From NCBI GenBank assembly GCA_944470555.2, contig OX104127.1, forward strand, positions 132,495,113-132,559,112: DNA of 64,000 bases, given 5' to 3'. The notes under the pieces are model-generated. The model was not told the origin of the DNA. It made no database searches and saw only the letters and a list, made by a program, of their open reading frames with translations. Origin of the DNA: Heterobilharzia americana. Lineage: Eukaryota; Platyhelminthes; Trematoda; Strigeidida; Schistosomatidae. This document shows positions 10,845 to 22,565 of the stretch, piece after piece (the first letter of the stretch is position 1; each line of letters starts with the position of its first letter). Position numbers and translations under genes: made by a program.

Positions 10845-11032
10845 ATCGTGGCTAGCAGTGGAATCTAAGATGCGCATTTCGTCCTATTTAGGATTCGCCA
10901 GCTGGATGTACCTGCTTCCCAGTGAGTGATGTTGTTCCCACCAGCATCCAGACTCGGGAGCGATCGCTTCAAACGCCAGCACGTTATCCACTAGACCACC
11001 GAGTCACGATAGCCACTTCTTGTGTGACGAGT
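10845..11032 (-). mobile_element. SM-alpha SINE, near-intact ribozyme
   Basis: The minus strand gives a full head (A box ggtggtctagtggataacg, B-box-like stretch), linker and ribozyme (about 10868-10913). The core reads CTGGCGA, with invariant A6 changed to G, and stem II is ATCC/GGAC. Cleavage is not expected. Confidence 0.65.
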
Positions 11033-11044
11033 ATAGTTTTTAGT

Positions 11045-11277
11045 ACACTTGTTTTTATATGATACCGTCGTTGATTGGACTGAATTGATCGGTCTCTATT
11101 GGCATTTGGGCTCCTGAGTGAATGCCTCGATATTGCCTATGTTCTTAATTGTATAGTGTTGATGGGTAGTGGCTAGCAGTGGAATCCAGGATGCGCATTT
11201 CGTCCTATTTTGGACTCGTCAGCTGGGTGTACCTGTCTCCCAGTGAGTGATGTTGTTCCCACTGGGATTAGAACACT
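11045..11277 (-). mobile_element. SM-alpha SINE with intact-looking ribozyme, head truncated
   Basis: On the minus strand the linker and ribozyme (11184-11228) are followed by a full tail down to about 11051. The tRNA-like head is missing: the copy is cut at about 11277, where an inverted tail-only copy begins. Confidence 0.7.
11184..11228 (-). ncRNA. Hammerhead ribozyme, SM-alpha type, core intact
   Basis: Minus-strand reading: the stem I strand ACCCAG (11228-11223) faces CTGGAT (11089-equivalent block 11189-11184) with one mismatch. The core CTGACGA is at 11222-11216, stem II GTCC/GGAC at 11215-11212 and 11205-11202, and GAAA at 11201-11198. Stem III is the self-complementary ATGCGCAT (11198-11191). 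Cleavage is predicted after the base at 11190 (ATC triplet). N7 is C, which the hammerhead core tolerates. Confidence 0.7.
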
Positions 11278-11367
11278 GGCAATATCGAGGCATCCGCACA
11301 GGAGCCCATATGCCAATTGAGACCGATCAATTTGGTCCAATCAACGACGGTATCATATAAAAACAAT
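11278..11367 (+). mobile_element. SM-alpha tail, inverted relative to 11051-11137
   Basis: The segment is the reverse complement of 11051-11137 with few differences (ggcaatatcgaggcatccgc ... ccaatcaacgacggtatcat). The two form a long hairpin around the ribozyme-bearing copy. Confidence 0.75.
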
Positions 11368-11773
11368 TATACTATAAATCTTTATCGCCACAACTTCAAG
11401 CTTCAAAAAACTCATTGTCAGCTGTGAGCATCATTCACTCTGAATAACCGTACTTACTCTTTGCCTAGGAAGTGAAAGTGAATGAATAAGTGGTATGAAA
11501 TATGATTCAGTGCTAGACAGCATTGTAAGTTAGAGCAAAAATGGGTAAAATATTAATATGGAAAACAGAGAATATGCGCATTTTCACAAAGAACACTACA
11601 ACCTGTGACTAACACGATGTGTTAACCTGGGGATGACTTTTAACCCCATCAGAACAGAGTAAGATAAAAGTAAATAGTTTTGTATTACCTACTACAACTT
11701 ATACAGTTAGAATATTTCCATACTGTTGTCGTTTTGAAAATGGTTTCCTTTCTTTACGACTAGAATAATCATG

Positions 11774-11872
11774 ATTACCAGCGAACCAGTGACCACCGAG
11801 TCGCCGGTTCAAGTCCGACTGCGGTCCAAATTTTCACTTCACCATCAATTATCACCCAGTATGTGTCAAACA
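11774..11872 (+). mobile_element. SINE-3 fragment
   Basis: It starts inside the tRNA-like head (gaccaccgagtcgccggttc, with B box ggttcaagtcc). The SINE-3 body follows (aaattttcacttcaccatca) to the CACCCAGTAT end. Confidence 0.6.
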
Positions 11873-11949
11873 ACAATATCTAAACAAACTACGCTCAAGA
11901 TACACATCTGATGTACAGTTCCGCGTTAATAACACCTTGCACAACCAGA

Positions 11950-12970
11950 GAAATGTGGTGGCTATGGAATCATCACTACTGAGTTCACTGTTAGCGGATA
12001 CATTTATAGTCAAACTGGAAACAACCATACTTGTTCAATCCAGTTATCAGCAAGTTAAAATTCTACGGAAGATATGTCAATGATACATTCATTGTTTGTG
12101 ACAAAAATTAGGAATTACAAAAATTATTTCAATTCCTCACTGAATGTCACACCTCCATCAACGCTACAATGAAAATGGAATGACACTTAAAGATATCATT
12201 CCTCGACGAATTGTTAACAAGAAGATGATGAGGCACCTAAAAGATCCATTTGTTGAAAATCTACGTGGGATGGACAAGTGACGAAATGTCATTGCTGAAT
12301 TCTCATTAGCTGAAACAAAAATTTAATCTATACCCTTTCTTCTCGAATACAGAGGTTTTGTACTCCTGACACTTTAAAAGATGAAATTCAACTATCAACA
12401 TCGATGTTCATCAAAAATGGATACATCAGAATGTTACACATTAGTCTTTTATCACTGGGGAGAACAAGTTAACTTGGAATTCGGAATTCAATGGAAATGT
12501 AGCAAACGAGGTGCTCTAGCACAGAATAATGAAGGCTGTCAAAAGAACAGTCTATGAGAACTCTCTGCAAATTACTTATACTAATCATCCAAGGGTGAAG
12601 ACCTAAGCAAAGGACAAACTATCACTCCTAATCACCTCAATATCTGTATACCCATTTCTCTGTTTGTTTCTGTCGACTCAGCTAAATGGGCTATACGCAG
12701 AGACAGATTATCAAACTTCAACATCAACACCTTCCAGCATGCCTAAGTAAAGACAAACACAGAACAATTAACAGCTCCATATTGCAATATTTGGTTAACA
12801 ACGGACAACACAGTCTCACGAGATTCCTTTGTACGAGTCTATAAAGTCCATTGTTAAAGCTCTAACAATACAACAGTTGAAACTGGAATTGTGTATCCAC
12901 AAGCGACTTTACTATTCCCCTTCCTTATTCCTTTCTTAATCCATAAACTCTGCATTTATAAGGTCCAGCT
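11950..12970 (+). mobile_element. Penelope-like element, RT and GIY-YIG tail remnant
   Basis: Plus-strand frames read LSSVLADTF..KLE, then RYVNDTFIVCDKN (near 12070-12110; RYVDDTF is the RT catalytic box), then INATMKME and ISFLDELLTRR. These match the palm and thumb of Penelope-like RT. Later frames show remnants of the FSRIERFCTPDTLKDEIQ-type connector (about 12330-12385) and a nuclease C-terminus, IKSIVKALTIQQLKLELCIHK (about 12840-12900). Stops and the catalytic D-to-N change show decay. Confidence 0.6.
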
Positions 12971-13137
12971 GATTTTTGAATTTTCATGTTGTTATTACGT
13001 GAACGATTTTCGTTTAGCTCACTTATTAATTTCACATTCCCCTTCACACTGACAATTATCTACTCACTTTGTTACAAATTCTTTACTCCTTGATTTTCAT
13101 TCACATTTACTCACCTTATCAAATGTTTTCATATTTC

Positions 13138-13416
13138 AAACTGTTATTCATCGTGGACTGACATCAGTTACAGGAACATTGGATACCTGGGAATACTGGA
13201 CAGCTGTTTCATCCTAGTATGGGATTCCTCAGCAGTGCGCACCCATGACCCCCGCCACGCCAAGCCAGGTATCGAACCCAGGATATCCAGGTTCCGTGCC
13301 CAGTGCATTATCATTGAACCACTAGGTCGGAATCCAATGGTCCATATTTCCTTCTTCTGTCAGTTCACGATATAACACGACCTCTATCCAATGTCGTCGT
13401 TGAGTAACTGTCTTCA
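13138..13416 (-). mobile_element. SINE-2 copy, full-length, hammerhead core intact
   Basis: The minus strand runs from the 5' region (atgaagacagttactcaacg), through the tRNA-like head (A-box-like cctagtggttcaatgataat, B box gggttcgatacc) and the hammerhead at 13193-13244, to the tail at 13138. This copy has a compensated stem II. Confidence 0.65.
13193..13244 (-). ncRNA. Hammerhead motif, SINE-2 type, compensated stem II
   Basis: Minus-strand order: stem I strand GCACTG, core CTGAGGA (13232-13226), stem II ATCC/GGAT (13225-13222 and 13214-13211), GAAA (13210-13207), stem III ACAGCTGT (13207-13200) and cleavage C at 13199. Compared with GTCC/GGAC in other copies, both ends of one base pair have changed (G-C to A-T), so pairing is kept. 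Stem I keeps about four pairs and then mismatches. Confidence 0.6.
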
Positions 13417-13419
13417 TAT

Positions 13420-15585
13420 TCGAATTGGTTGACTCCACTGGTCTTTTTGTTATAAATATGATGCTTTAAGAGTATAGGAATATTAGTCATTTCAATCATA
13501 CTCATATTATTATTCCCCTTGATTAGTGAAATGCATATGCCTATGTGTGAAATAGGCTTTTCTTGAGTCAACGATGGAAAACACTGTAGGCAGCATATGT
13601 ACAAACGTTAAGTAACTATCAACTTGATTGATTGCCAGTAGAATAACCTACATAATGTCTTGCAATTAGGTGATACCGTTTGCCAACTAAGAGTCAAAAC
13701 ATTCTCCTACATAATTGCAATACGATTCAGACATCGACTATTTCTAAGTGTAACGTAATGTGAAAATAGGTGATGACATCGTGTTAGCCTATCTAAGTAA
13801 TCTAGTGGCACATTGAGTAATAGATACATATGACTGGCTGTATGCATTCAGTTGTTGTTGTTTTTTTCGAGAAAATATTACAATGATCGTTGAAAACCCT
13901 GTCAAACTTTTAAAGATCAAAAAAACTAATAAAACAATGTGGAACTTCGTACAAACGTCAATCGATTCATTTTGTCAGAATTCGAAACAGTTTTGAAAAA
14001 AAGAACAAACAAAACTATAATGATGCTAAAGTAACCAAAAAGATAAATGAGACAATATAAAATGAACAAATGAAAGTTGATAAAATGTTCAAAACTCTCG
14101 GGATTATAAAGAATGAATACCATTGCATCATTATAATAGACTTTCAAATATGTCACTTAAGTTATTCGACTAGTGATTCCTGATATCTCAAGCAGCTTAT
14201 ACTATATTAGACAATTTAAACCAACAGTCAATGACTTTAGACATGAGTGTTGTATCTCAATCTGGCTATCTACAGTTTCCTTACAAATGGATTCGATTAC
14301 AATAAGAATTCGGAGGTGGCTAGATAGGCGCAACACGCCTTTTAGTCATACCGAGTGACAAATTCTGACAACCTCATCATTTTCACATGGATATTCCTCT
14401 TAAACAAATTTCTTAGAGTAGTTACATCCATTCCTATAGATTGACGGCTGATGAAACTTCATAATGAATACAGAAACCCAACCAATGCATATTTATTATT
14501 TCAGTAAAATATCCAACTTAAAACGCAATTCAGTGAACAAGAAAATATATTCTTTTCAATAACTCTCACTTCACATAGATATCCAAATAGGTACGAAAAG
14601 ATGAATGAAGTGCTAGATTCGATGCTTTAAAACATATATCAACCGAAGTAGTCAATTGAAGTTTACTGGCAGCATTTCTCAGTTTGTTTCTGTTTCTTAT
14701 TGATAATAATTGTTGTACATAGGGCTATAGTTAAGTCTTCTTTTTAATACTGAACGGGTTTATACAGTGCATATTGTTCACGCTATTTAAGGAATAAGAG
14801 ACATTCCAATCACTCAACTTGTAACTACTGTGTGTCATGGATTCGAACCCGAATCCTACCTAAATTATTTTATGCCGTAGGACAGTATATCATCCTAGCT
14901 CGTGCAAGTTCGACGTACTTCAGAGAGTCTAACATCCGAGCTTTTGCAGCACTGCACTTTACAGTTGTTATATTGCTATGCTGTTACTAACTCACTAATA
15001 ATTTCAGCTGAAAGAAAATCCTAAAACAGGACACAGAAAATAGCAATAGATCAGTCTGGAGAATCCTATGTTATGACAGGTTTCTATTATTTTCTAGGTC
15101 GTCTAAATACAGACCCACAAAAAGGTGGATCGTTCTGGTTAAATTAATTGATCGGATTTTCCCGTCTCAACAATAGTATTGTATTCTATATATATAACGG
15201 TTAAGCACTATATGGTTTGGTCTATCAACTCTACAGATAACAACATATACCAAAAACACCAGTGAGATTTAGTAAAACTATCGATAAGATAATTGTAGTA
15301 CGAGGACAAGTTGGTTCTCATCATAGCTGAAACGATCGATGTCACGATCAGTGTTCTACTGACTACGCTAAGAGATTCAATTATTAACCACATCTCTACT
15401 TCGCTTTAATCACCTATAATTTGGGTAAGTGATGTATCATGAAAACATGCGTATACGAAATTATAGTGTGAACCAGTTGCAACTTTCTTCGTATCTTAAT
15501 CATTGAGAAACTATGTTACCTGACATGATCCATACGGATATAAATCTCTATTACCCATGGGACATTAGAGTGACTAGTATATCGT
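13420..15585. other. Intron, no clear feature
   Basis: This is a long AT-rich stretch with short open frames only. A sequence at about 14836-14858 (ggattcgaacccgaatcc) looks like a B box, but no A box or known body is visible. Otherwise I see nothing. Confidence 0.45.
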
Positions 15586-15587
15586 TT

Positions 15588-15965
15588 CATGCAAGTCAGC
15601 TAGCCAGGTTCAGGCGATATGAACTAATTTGGCTCTATAAGTTGAATCTGTCCGGGTACATCGTTGATGAAGAGTGAAACAGCCCTACAGCGTTTACATA
15701 ACTGATTTGCGGGATGAGATCTACAGGATAGCCTGAGTGGTTTTAAACTATCCAGGTTGGTCAGTAGTCGTATATTAGGCCAGTTGATGACACGTTTGAG
15801 TAAGAAAGGATACATACTGTGATCTCAGCTGCGGGGTGGTTTCCAATAGAAACCTTGTTGACACCACAGTTGGGCAGTTGAGAAATGTCAATGTGAACCA
15901 TGCAGTTCGTAAGTCACTTGCAAATTGATCTAAATCAGTACTTGTTGTGAATAATCAGTTGATTG
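15588..15965. repeat. Unclassified dispersed repeat, related to 60640-61000
   Basis: Segments such as gcaagtcagctagccaggtt and gggcagttgagaaatgtcaa recur at 60825-61000 and 60715-60800, but in swapped order. No coding capacity is seen. Confidence 0.55.
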
Positions 15966-16039
15966 TATGCAGCGTGGAGAACTGCACAGTTCATTATATC
16001 ATTCAGTTCAAATTTCAAACAGAATAATCCATCCATCCA

Positions 16040-16672
16040 AATCAACATAGGACCAGGCATTACTACGTAACGGTCCGAATTGCCACACTTCATATCAGTA
16101 CATCAAGTATAAAGGCAGTGAAGTGGAAGATGAAGAAAAGAAAATTCAGTCAAAAGAAATACAAATTACTAAAAGAAAAAGGAAGGAATGAGAAAATGGT
16201 GAGATTCGGTATAGCGTCGTTAAGATGAGGATAATGTGTGTATACATCTGCGACACTGACATCGGCTCTGGGCCTTATCGACTAGAGTCAGTTTCCAACC
16301 ACTGGTTTCTCTTGTCCCCGAACCCCAGCCCGCTAGTCTACATCGCCCCACATGGCTCAAAACAACAGTCAAACACTTCATATATTGATGCCATGTTTTA
16401 GTCTGACCACCCTCCAGCCTTTTTCCAGCTTGAACCTACTTCAGCCAACATTGTGTGATGAGGCAGACGGCGACTGGGCATACGTAATACGTGTCCAACC
16501 ATCTCAGTCGATGAAGGTTCACAACCGTGTCAACTAACTTACCCCTCCTCCCTAAAACTCTACACCTGACTTCTGCGTTACTCATGTGGTGACACCACGC
16601 AATACGGCCTATACTACGAAGGCAACGGTAGTCAAACACCTGAAGCCTTCTAAAGCAGAATAACCTGATCAT
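16040..16672 (-). mobile_element. LINE 3' region (family of 55480-57062)
   Basis: The minus strand reads LQVFDYRCLRSIGRIAWCHHMSNAEVRCRVLGRRGKLVDTVVNLHR across short stretches. This is the RT-distal C-terminal region, followed by the 3' UTR ending in ggaccgttacgtagtaatgc and a GATG-type simple tail. The copy is truncated at its 5' end, as usual for LINEs. Confidence 0.7.
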
Positions 16673-17079
16673 TAAGGCAACATATACAAAAACACCAATT
16701 CAAATACCTTGAAAAAAATCATTAGCAAGGCAACATAACAACGAAAAAAATTCGTTTGTAAAAAAATAACAAAAAGTATAGAGTATAAAGCAGAATGTAG
16801 GCTACAACTGAGCTGTAGTGATATAAACAAAGCAGTAAACACAAGAAAACAATGCCATTATAAAATGTACAACTACTGTTGTAGACCATACAATGCCATT
16901 GAAGTGAAGCTTGGATTTTATTTGAAGAGGGAGGGGCGGAGAGATTCTCTACAAAACAGTGTGCCAACTTCACTCAGTTAAAAATTAGATAGTTATAACC
17001 AATAGAAGATTGAATTTCTAGTTATAACTTTCGCATACGCATACCTCTAAAATCATCGAGTGAGCAATTTTGAGATCAG

Positions 17080-17610
17080 GTGAAGGATCCTAGGCAAAAC
17101 AGGGAAATGATTGATAAGGTTGTGAACCTTAGTCGACTTATATGACTTGAACGCGTACTGTGCATGCCGAGTCACCAACTATATCGAAATGCAAACTGAA
17201 TTATGTTGGAAGAGGGTTAATGGTGGCCACAACAAGACGTGGCACCAATCGGCGAAGTCTCTAACAGTCGGTCTGAGCCGTATGGCGACATAAAGTCTGG
17301 CTAGCTGGGGTCTCCTAGACGACAGAAGTCAATGGTTGAGGACACTCGGTGACATGGCTGAAAATCGGTGACGATGGCGCAGATTTATTCACTCTTTGAC
17401 GTCGTTTAAACCCTAAATATTTACATTAACCTTCATCTCCTAATGGTTTATTCCTTTATCTAGCTTTTTCTACACTGATATGTCATTTTCTACCCACTTT
17501 CTCTTTGTATGATACGGTTTGAACTGTGATTACTTGAACCGATGCACTTGTGTGTGAGGTTGTACGTTGAATTTCTCTGTCTCTTTGTCTATACCTCTGA
17601 AACAACGAGG
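17080..17610 (+). mobile_element. LINE 3' region, decayed
   Basis: Plus-strand landmarks ggttgtgaaccttagtcgac, ggtggccacaacaagacgtg and gatggcgcagatttattcac match the LINE C-terminus and stop region. A T-rich UTR follows. Confidence 0.55.
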
Positions 17611-17615
17611 CCATG

Positions 17616-17638
17616 ATGTGTGTGTGTGTGTGTGTGTG
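17616..17638. repeat. (TG)n microsatellite
   Basis: About eleven TG units lie at the end of the LINE 3' region. Confidence 0.9.
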
Positions 17639-17965
17639 CCATGCCAATCGTTGAAAGATTTTCACAACAAACATTTAGGAATAAAAGAAATTCTGTTATT
17701 GTTTTGCTTCTTTTTTCGAAGACTTACCTTAACGCCCATACTCCATGAACCATTGTAAGCATAATCGTATTCCCCATTGTTCTCTGTCAAATCTGTTTTC
17801 CCATTTGCCTGAATCATATAACACACAAATATACATACAAAAGAGTAATAACAGCACAAACTGGTGGGAACAATAACAATGTACTGATGATAAACATAAG
17901 GAGAATAAAAAGGGGAAAGCCACTATTATTCAAACTAACGTATTTATCATTCGGACGCATTTTTA

Positions 17966-18172
17966 TAGTAATGATAGATAGTGGCTAGCAGTGGAATCCA
18001 AGATGAGTGTCCTGTTCTCTTTGGGACTCGTTAGCTGGATGCACCTGCTTCCCAGTGAGCGATGTTATTCCCATGAGGCTTCGAACCCTGGACCGACTGC
18101 TTCGAACGCCAGAGAGTTATCCACAAGGCCATCAAGTCACGATAACCACTTCCTGTGAAACGGGTATAACTT
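17966..18172 (-). mobile_element. SM-alpha SINE, dead ribozyme
   Basis: The minus strand carries the head (gtgacttgatggccttgtgg), linker and ribozyme remnant (17997-18042). The core is CTAACGA, and the second stem II strand and GAAA are lost (AGAGAACAGG). Confidence 0.6.
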
Positions 18173-18174
18173 TC

Positions 18175-18945
18175 ATGTTATTGGACTGAATTTATTTGTC
18201 TCTATGATTGTGCATCGTTATGCTGTATGAAGCTGTCATTAACAGAGAGATTCAGAAATCTGCCCAGTATCACAAATAGTTCAGGTCAATCAATTCTTTG
18301 ATATCTATAACAACAGCTTTGTTAGGCATCCTGTTATCAGTTACATTGCATCAGATTATTTTATTCTATGCAACTGTTGTATGAAATTATCATTTATTTA
18401 TATATATTTTTTTAGTCACTAAGGTCTGAATTCACAGGTAAAGTTAGGTTCTTTGTGGAATACGTTTAATAAATGCGTTTGCACATCATTAATAGACAAT
18501 CGCCATCGACATTCAAACACAGCACTTAGAACAAGCTACCACCGCCGAAATACTAACACAAATTAGTATCAAGTTTAGAAAAAACTAATGGATAGGCGAT
18601 AGAAACATCAAGACAACAGTATACCTGTTGCAACAACATAATATGAAAAAATAGTAATATTGATAATAGTCATATAGTACTAAAATGTCAGTAACTAATA
18701 CACATAGAGAAGCTGTAAACACACAGAAATCAGAGATGCCTTCGATCGATAACAGTAAAAATTAACTTAACGAAAATGTGTTTTTGGGATAATAAAAAAG
18801 TCTCACTTAAAACAATTTATGCACTACAGTTCGTAGATATAAACCACAGACTGAAATGAGACAGACAAATATAAATGATCACTTTGATAAGGCTATCCTA
18901 ATGAGAATAGTAGTCTTTTCAAAAATTATTCACATTAATTGTGTT
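18175..18945. other. Intron, no recognised feature
   Basis: AT-rich sequence with no recognisable repeat, RNA or coding signal. Confidence 0.45.
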
Positions 18946-18954
18946 TTTAATGAC

Positions 18955-19110
18955 CCCTTAAGCAACTGCTGAAACAACCAATCAGGGTTCGGGATTTTGA
19001 CTAGGAAGGCAGTTGTTCATAAAACAGCAAAACCTAAATGGCTATTTCAACAGTTGTTAAAAAGGTCTTTAGAGTGACCCACAAATGATAATTGTCCCAG
19101 TGACAGACTT
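18955..19110. repeat. Unclassified dispersed repeat (pair with 58125-58270)
   Basis: Shared landmarks are gcaactgctga, ccaatcagggtt, cataaaacag and aaaaggtctttagagtgacc, which match diverged equivalents at 58130-58260 in the same orientation. Both copies are old and non-coding. Confidence 0.5.
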
Positions 19111-19922
19111 CAATGCAGAAAAGAAGAAAACGATCCAATCCCGTTCGGAGGAGTGCTTATCACAAGAAACCTGAACAAGACTTTAATGATTCAACTGCAC
19201 AGCAAAGTAAAACAGCGGACAAATTTCAATCTGTAACAAATCTCCAGTTCGGAAATGTTATATACCCCTAATTTTGCATATCTTTGGCCTGCTGATCTTA
19301 AAATGACCTACATGGCTGTTTTCACACAGTTACTAATTTTTCTTCCCTCTGCTCACACGGCTGAGCTCTCATTAGCTGTTAACTATTTTTACCTATGTGG
19401 ATTTAGTGTTGTCACGGTCGTTTAGAAATGTATATGTTCAGCATCGCTGTCAACTGTACTGACTGCTGTTGAGACAGTAGAAATCTCTCTATCAATGGTC
19501 TGTCCTCTCTTCTTATCTTCACGCGTCAGTGGTATTATTCTTGTGGTGGTGGTGGTGGTTGACGTTCTGATTTGCGTTAAAGTCGATTCGTTGCGCGTTA
19601 TATCCGCATCGTTCGCAATTTTCCGGACTCCTAGGCTATTAGGTCATACTACTGGTCATAGAAGGAAACTATATTCAAATGTAAAACCTACATAGCATGT
19701 AAGCGCTGTGGTAATAAAAATAGAATTACCTACCTTAAGTGTTCACGATGAATGGTCACATCAAAGACTTTTTCGTCTCATGTCAAATTGGAATGATAAA
19801 CAAACAAAAGGAAAGACTGTAGAATATCCTAGGTTAATAATAGTCCTCTCACTAAAGAACCATTACACAAATCAAAAATAACAGAGGAACTGTAGAGATT
19901 CTACGCAGAAACACTACATTAC

Positions 19923-20051
19923 CAAGCGCAGCAAGTGGATTCTTTGGTTTTTCATCAGCAATGTTCAAATCATCTATAGTGCAAAATTTAATGACCGTAC
20001 ATCGCACTTCTTCAGTTTTTATCGGTTCACACCCTGCTCCAGACAAATGAG
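19923..20051 (-). other. Possible small exon or coding relic, unplaced
   Basis: A 129-nt minus-strand block lies between an AG acceptor (tatatag, before 20051) and a GT donor (CTTG|GTAATG, after 19923). Its frame stays open for about 43 codons with ordinary protein-like composition (…EEVRCTVIKFCTIDDLN…). Both ends are phase 1. The surrounding intron joins exons in phase 0, so it does not fit that transcript as drawn. It could be an alternative exon, part of a nested gene, or an old mobile-element fragment. Confidence 0.25.
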
Positions 20052-20386
20052 CTATATTTGCTATATAAAAAAACCATTAATCTCCTGATTGGATTCTACC
20101 ACTTTTAATGTGCTAGCTAGCTCTTGTCTTTCAAGAATCACGGTACTTTTGTAGATATAGTCAGCATTTACAATTCTCAGTTCACTCTGCGAATCATTTG
20201 AGTTGACTCGTACCAACCTCAGACTCTAAGACGCTAATTATTACCAGGACTGATTTTTCAAATGAATCAGGCAGAACAATTACTGGAACAATTAAAGCTC
20301 ACTACTTAACTCCTATAGGTGCCTTGATCAACCTTACCATAAATTTCATGCATGATCCAGAAAACAATCTCACTTACAACATTTAG

Positions 20387-21107
20387 TAGAGATTTAGAGG
20401 TAGTGTTCATCACGGACCGTGATCAGTTGAGGAACAACTGTAAACTTGGTAGCAGTGGACAGCTGTTTCATTTTAGTATCGGACTTCTCAGCAACACGTA
20501 CCCACGACCCCACCACAGATCAAACTCAGGACATTCTGGTTTCAAGGCGAATGCGTAAACCATTCAGTCAACTGGTCGGAGTTCAATGGTTCATAGTTTC
20601 CAACTCAGTCAATTAACGATATAGCGCGACTATCACCCAAGGTCTTCAGTTGGCATCCGCTTCCCTTAAGGCTTGTTGGCCGCACAGGTCATGGCTTCTT
20701 ATCAAAACTTCGTGATATCCATCCGGAAGCATGACACTAATGAGCACTATACAGCAATGTATTTTTGAGATGAATGGGGGTTTTAATTTTGAGATGGTAT
20801 TCATCACTGAGTGACCTATGGGTCAATCAGTCGGAAGAACAGATCCTAAACGAAGACCTTGGGTGAGATTCGCGCTATATCGTATATTGACTGAAGTTGG
20901 AAACTATGAACCATTGAACTCCGACCAGTTGGCTGAATGGTTTACGCATTCGCCTTGAAACCAGAATGTCCTGAGTTTGATCTGTGGTAGGGCCGTAGGT
21001 GCGTACCGCTAAGGAGTCCCATACCAGGACGAAACAGCCATCCAATGCTCCCAGGTTTCTAATGGTTCCTCAATTGATGTCAGCCCGTGATGAATAGTAC
21101 CTCAAAA
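20387..21107. mobile_element. SINE-2 inverted dimer, diverged
   Basis: A minus-oriented SINE-2 arm (20387-20660) and a plus-oriented arm (about 20850-21107) face each other around a distinct centre (20660-20850). The arms share ttccaactcagtcaattaac and its complement, the tRNA-like head and the tail motif at both outer ends. Both hammerheads are broken: TTCA in the left arm's GAAA region, and CTAAGGA in the right arm at about 21018. Confidence 0.6.
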
Positions 21108-21214
21108 CTTAGTATAAATATTTTGAGAATCTCTTCAAAACCCATTCTACCAATCAGAATGATGGATGGAAAGTTTAACTTGTCCTCCAGAAACTAGGTT
21201 CATCAAAACTGAAA

Positions 21215-22300
21215 ACGTACTACAATCTTATGTTATACCAGAGCTCGTATGGGAGTACATTCAGTGTTACAATCAAAATCTTTGAGTTAACATTTCGGAG
21301 AACATCCATCTCTGTCCAATATACACTTACGATGCATTCAGCTAACAGTAAGCGATGATGATCCCTTCTCTTGAAGTGGCCGACCAATAATGTAGATGAT
21401 TTTAACAACAGACACCAATAAAGTACTAATTTAAATCTCTTATACTTATCAGCAGTATTCAGCGGTCGAAAAGTCCCCATATTTGCTAAGTTCACTAGAT
21501 AAAGATCCTTAGTTGACTCCCAATTAAAACAACGAACGAATACCAAAGTTCATCAAATCCGAGGTATAACGCCACTCTGATGCGATCTGATGGTCTAAAA
21601 TAATTCTGATGTCTATGAGTTTTCTCAGCCAACCAGATATTGATTATTGTCGAACTCTGAACCTCCCAAATTTGGGCTGTTATGCGATTGGTCTTACTCA
21701 CCCTCCATGCTTTGTACGTCGAATGTCAAGAAGTCTTCAATTTGTTGGCTCTGTAGCGCCTGGAACAACTTCAATGTATGCTTATTTAAACAACATAATT
21801 GCCAATAGTGCAAAATTGTGGTACATTACGATGTTAGCTTCAACTCATGTCAAAGAACACCTGAACCCCCCGCCAAACCCTGACTCCTGAAGGTGAGCAT
21901 TCAAACCATCCGCCTCTGTGACTATCTCAGGACAATAAGCTTTATGTAGCGAAATTGATAGCTTTTGATAGAATTCATCCTTTGCATCATCCGAACTGTA
22001 GTCAATCGGGGAGTATGCAGAGATCACGAATAGACATCGGGAATTCCCATGATCTTTCCCAGCTCTTACATATCCGTTCATTCGAACTTCACATAGACGG
22101 CAATTGACTGGCATCCAGTCGAAAAGTGCCCTTTCTACTTGAGAAGTGAGTGCTACTCCTGCATCAGCGAGCTCACGAGAACCAGTCACTGAGCCTCCAA
22201 ACACTTGTGAAGTGAATTTTTCTGGTCTGAAAAACTCAATATGGTGTATTATTCTCACACTTATAACCATATTCATCGCTGCTGCACCAACTTCCATGAT
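21215..22300 (-). mobile_element. LINE endonuclease domain remnant
   Basis: Minus-strand frames show an apurinic-type endonuclease region: LADAGVALTSQVERALFDW, VNCRLCEVRM, FVISAYSPIDYSSDDAKDEFY and a D-x-NA equivalent (ADGLNAHLQ). Past 21845 it continues with FKRRDHHRL, a segment normally followed by the substrate-binding SQIDY motif. Frames are broken at about 21845 and 21495. This is the 5'-coding part of a LINE whose RT is absent here. Confidence 0.6.
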
Positions 22301-22359
22301 GCTAGGGTGTTTTTATGGCATATTCTCACGCATCAAAAACTGACTGAAACCGTTATCAT

Positions 22360-22565
22360 AGGTTGATGGAACCCAATTTACATCTTATGAACTTCAAAAT
22401 GTTTGCTGACGACACCCTATCACTCAAATATGCTAACCAGTGTATCATTCACAAGCGGAAAGTTTCATTAACATATTCAAACGGTCAAATAACAAGAAAT
22501 CTCCACTCACAGCCTCTAAAGACACCTATCCATATATTGCAATACTCAAAAACGATCCTGTACCA
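22360..22565 (+). mobile_element. LINE RT fragment with FADD box
   Basis: A short plus-strand frame reads NFKMFADDTLSLKYANQC, consistent with the RT catalytic box (F/YADD) of a CR1- or jockey-like LINE. It is too short to classify and is not obviously part of the adjacent elements. Confidence 0.4.
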
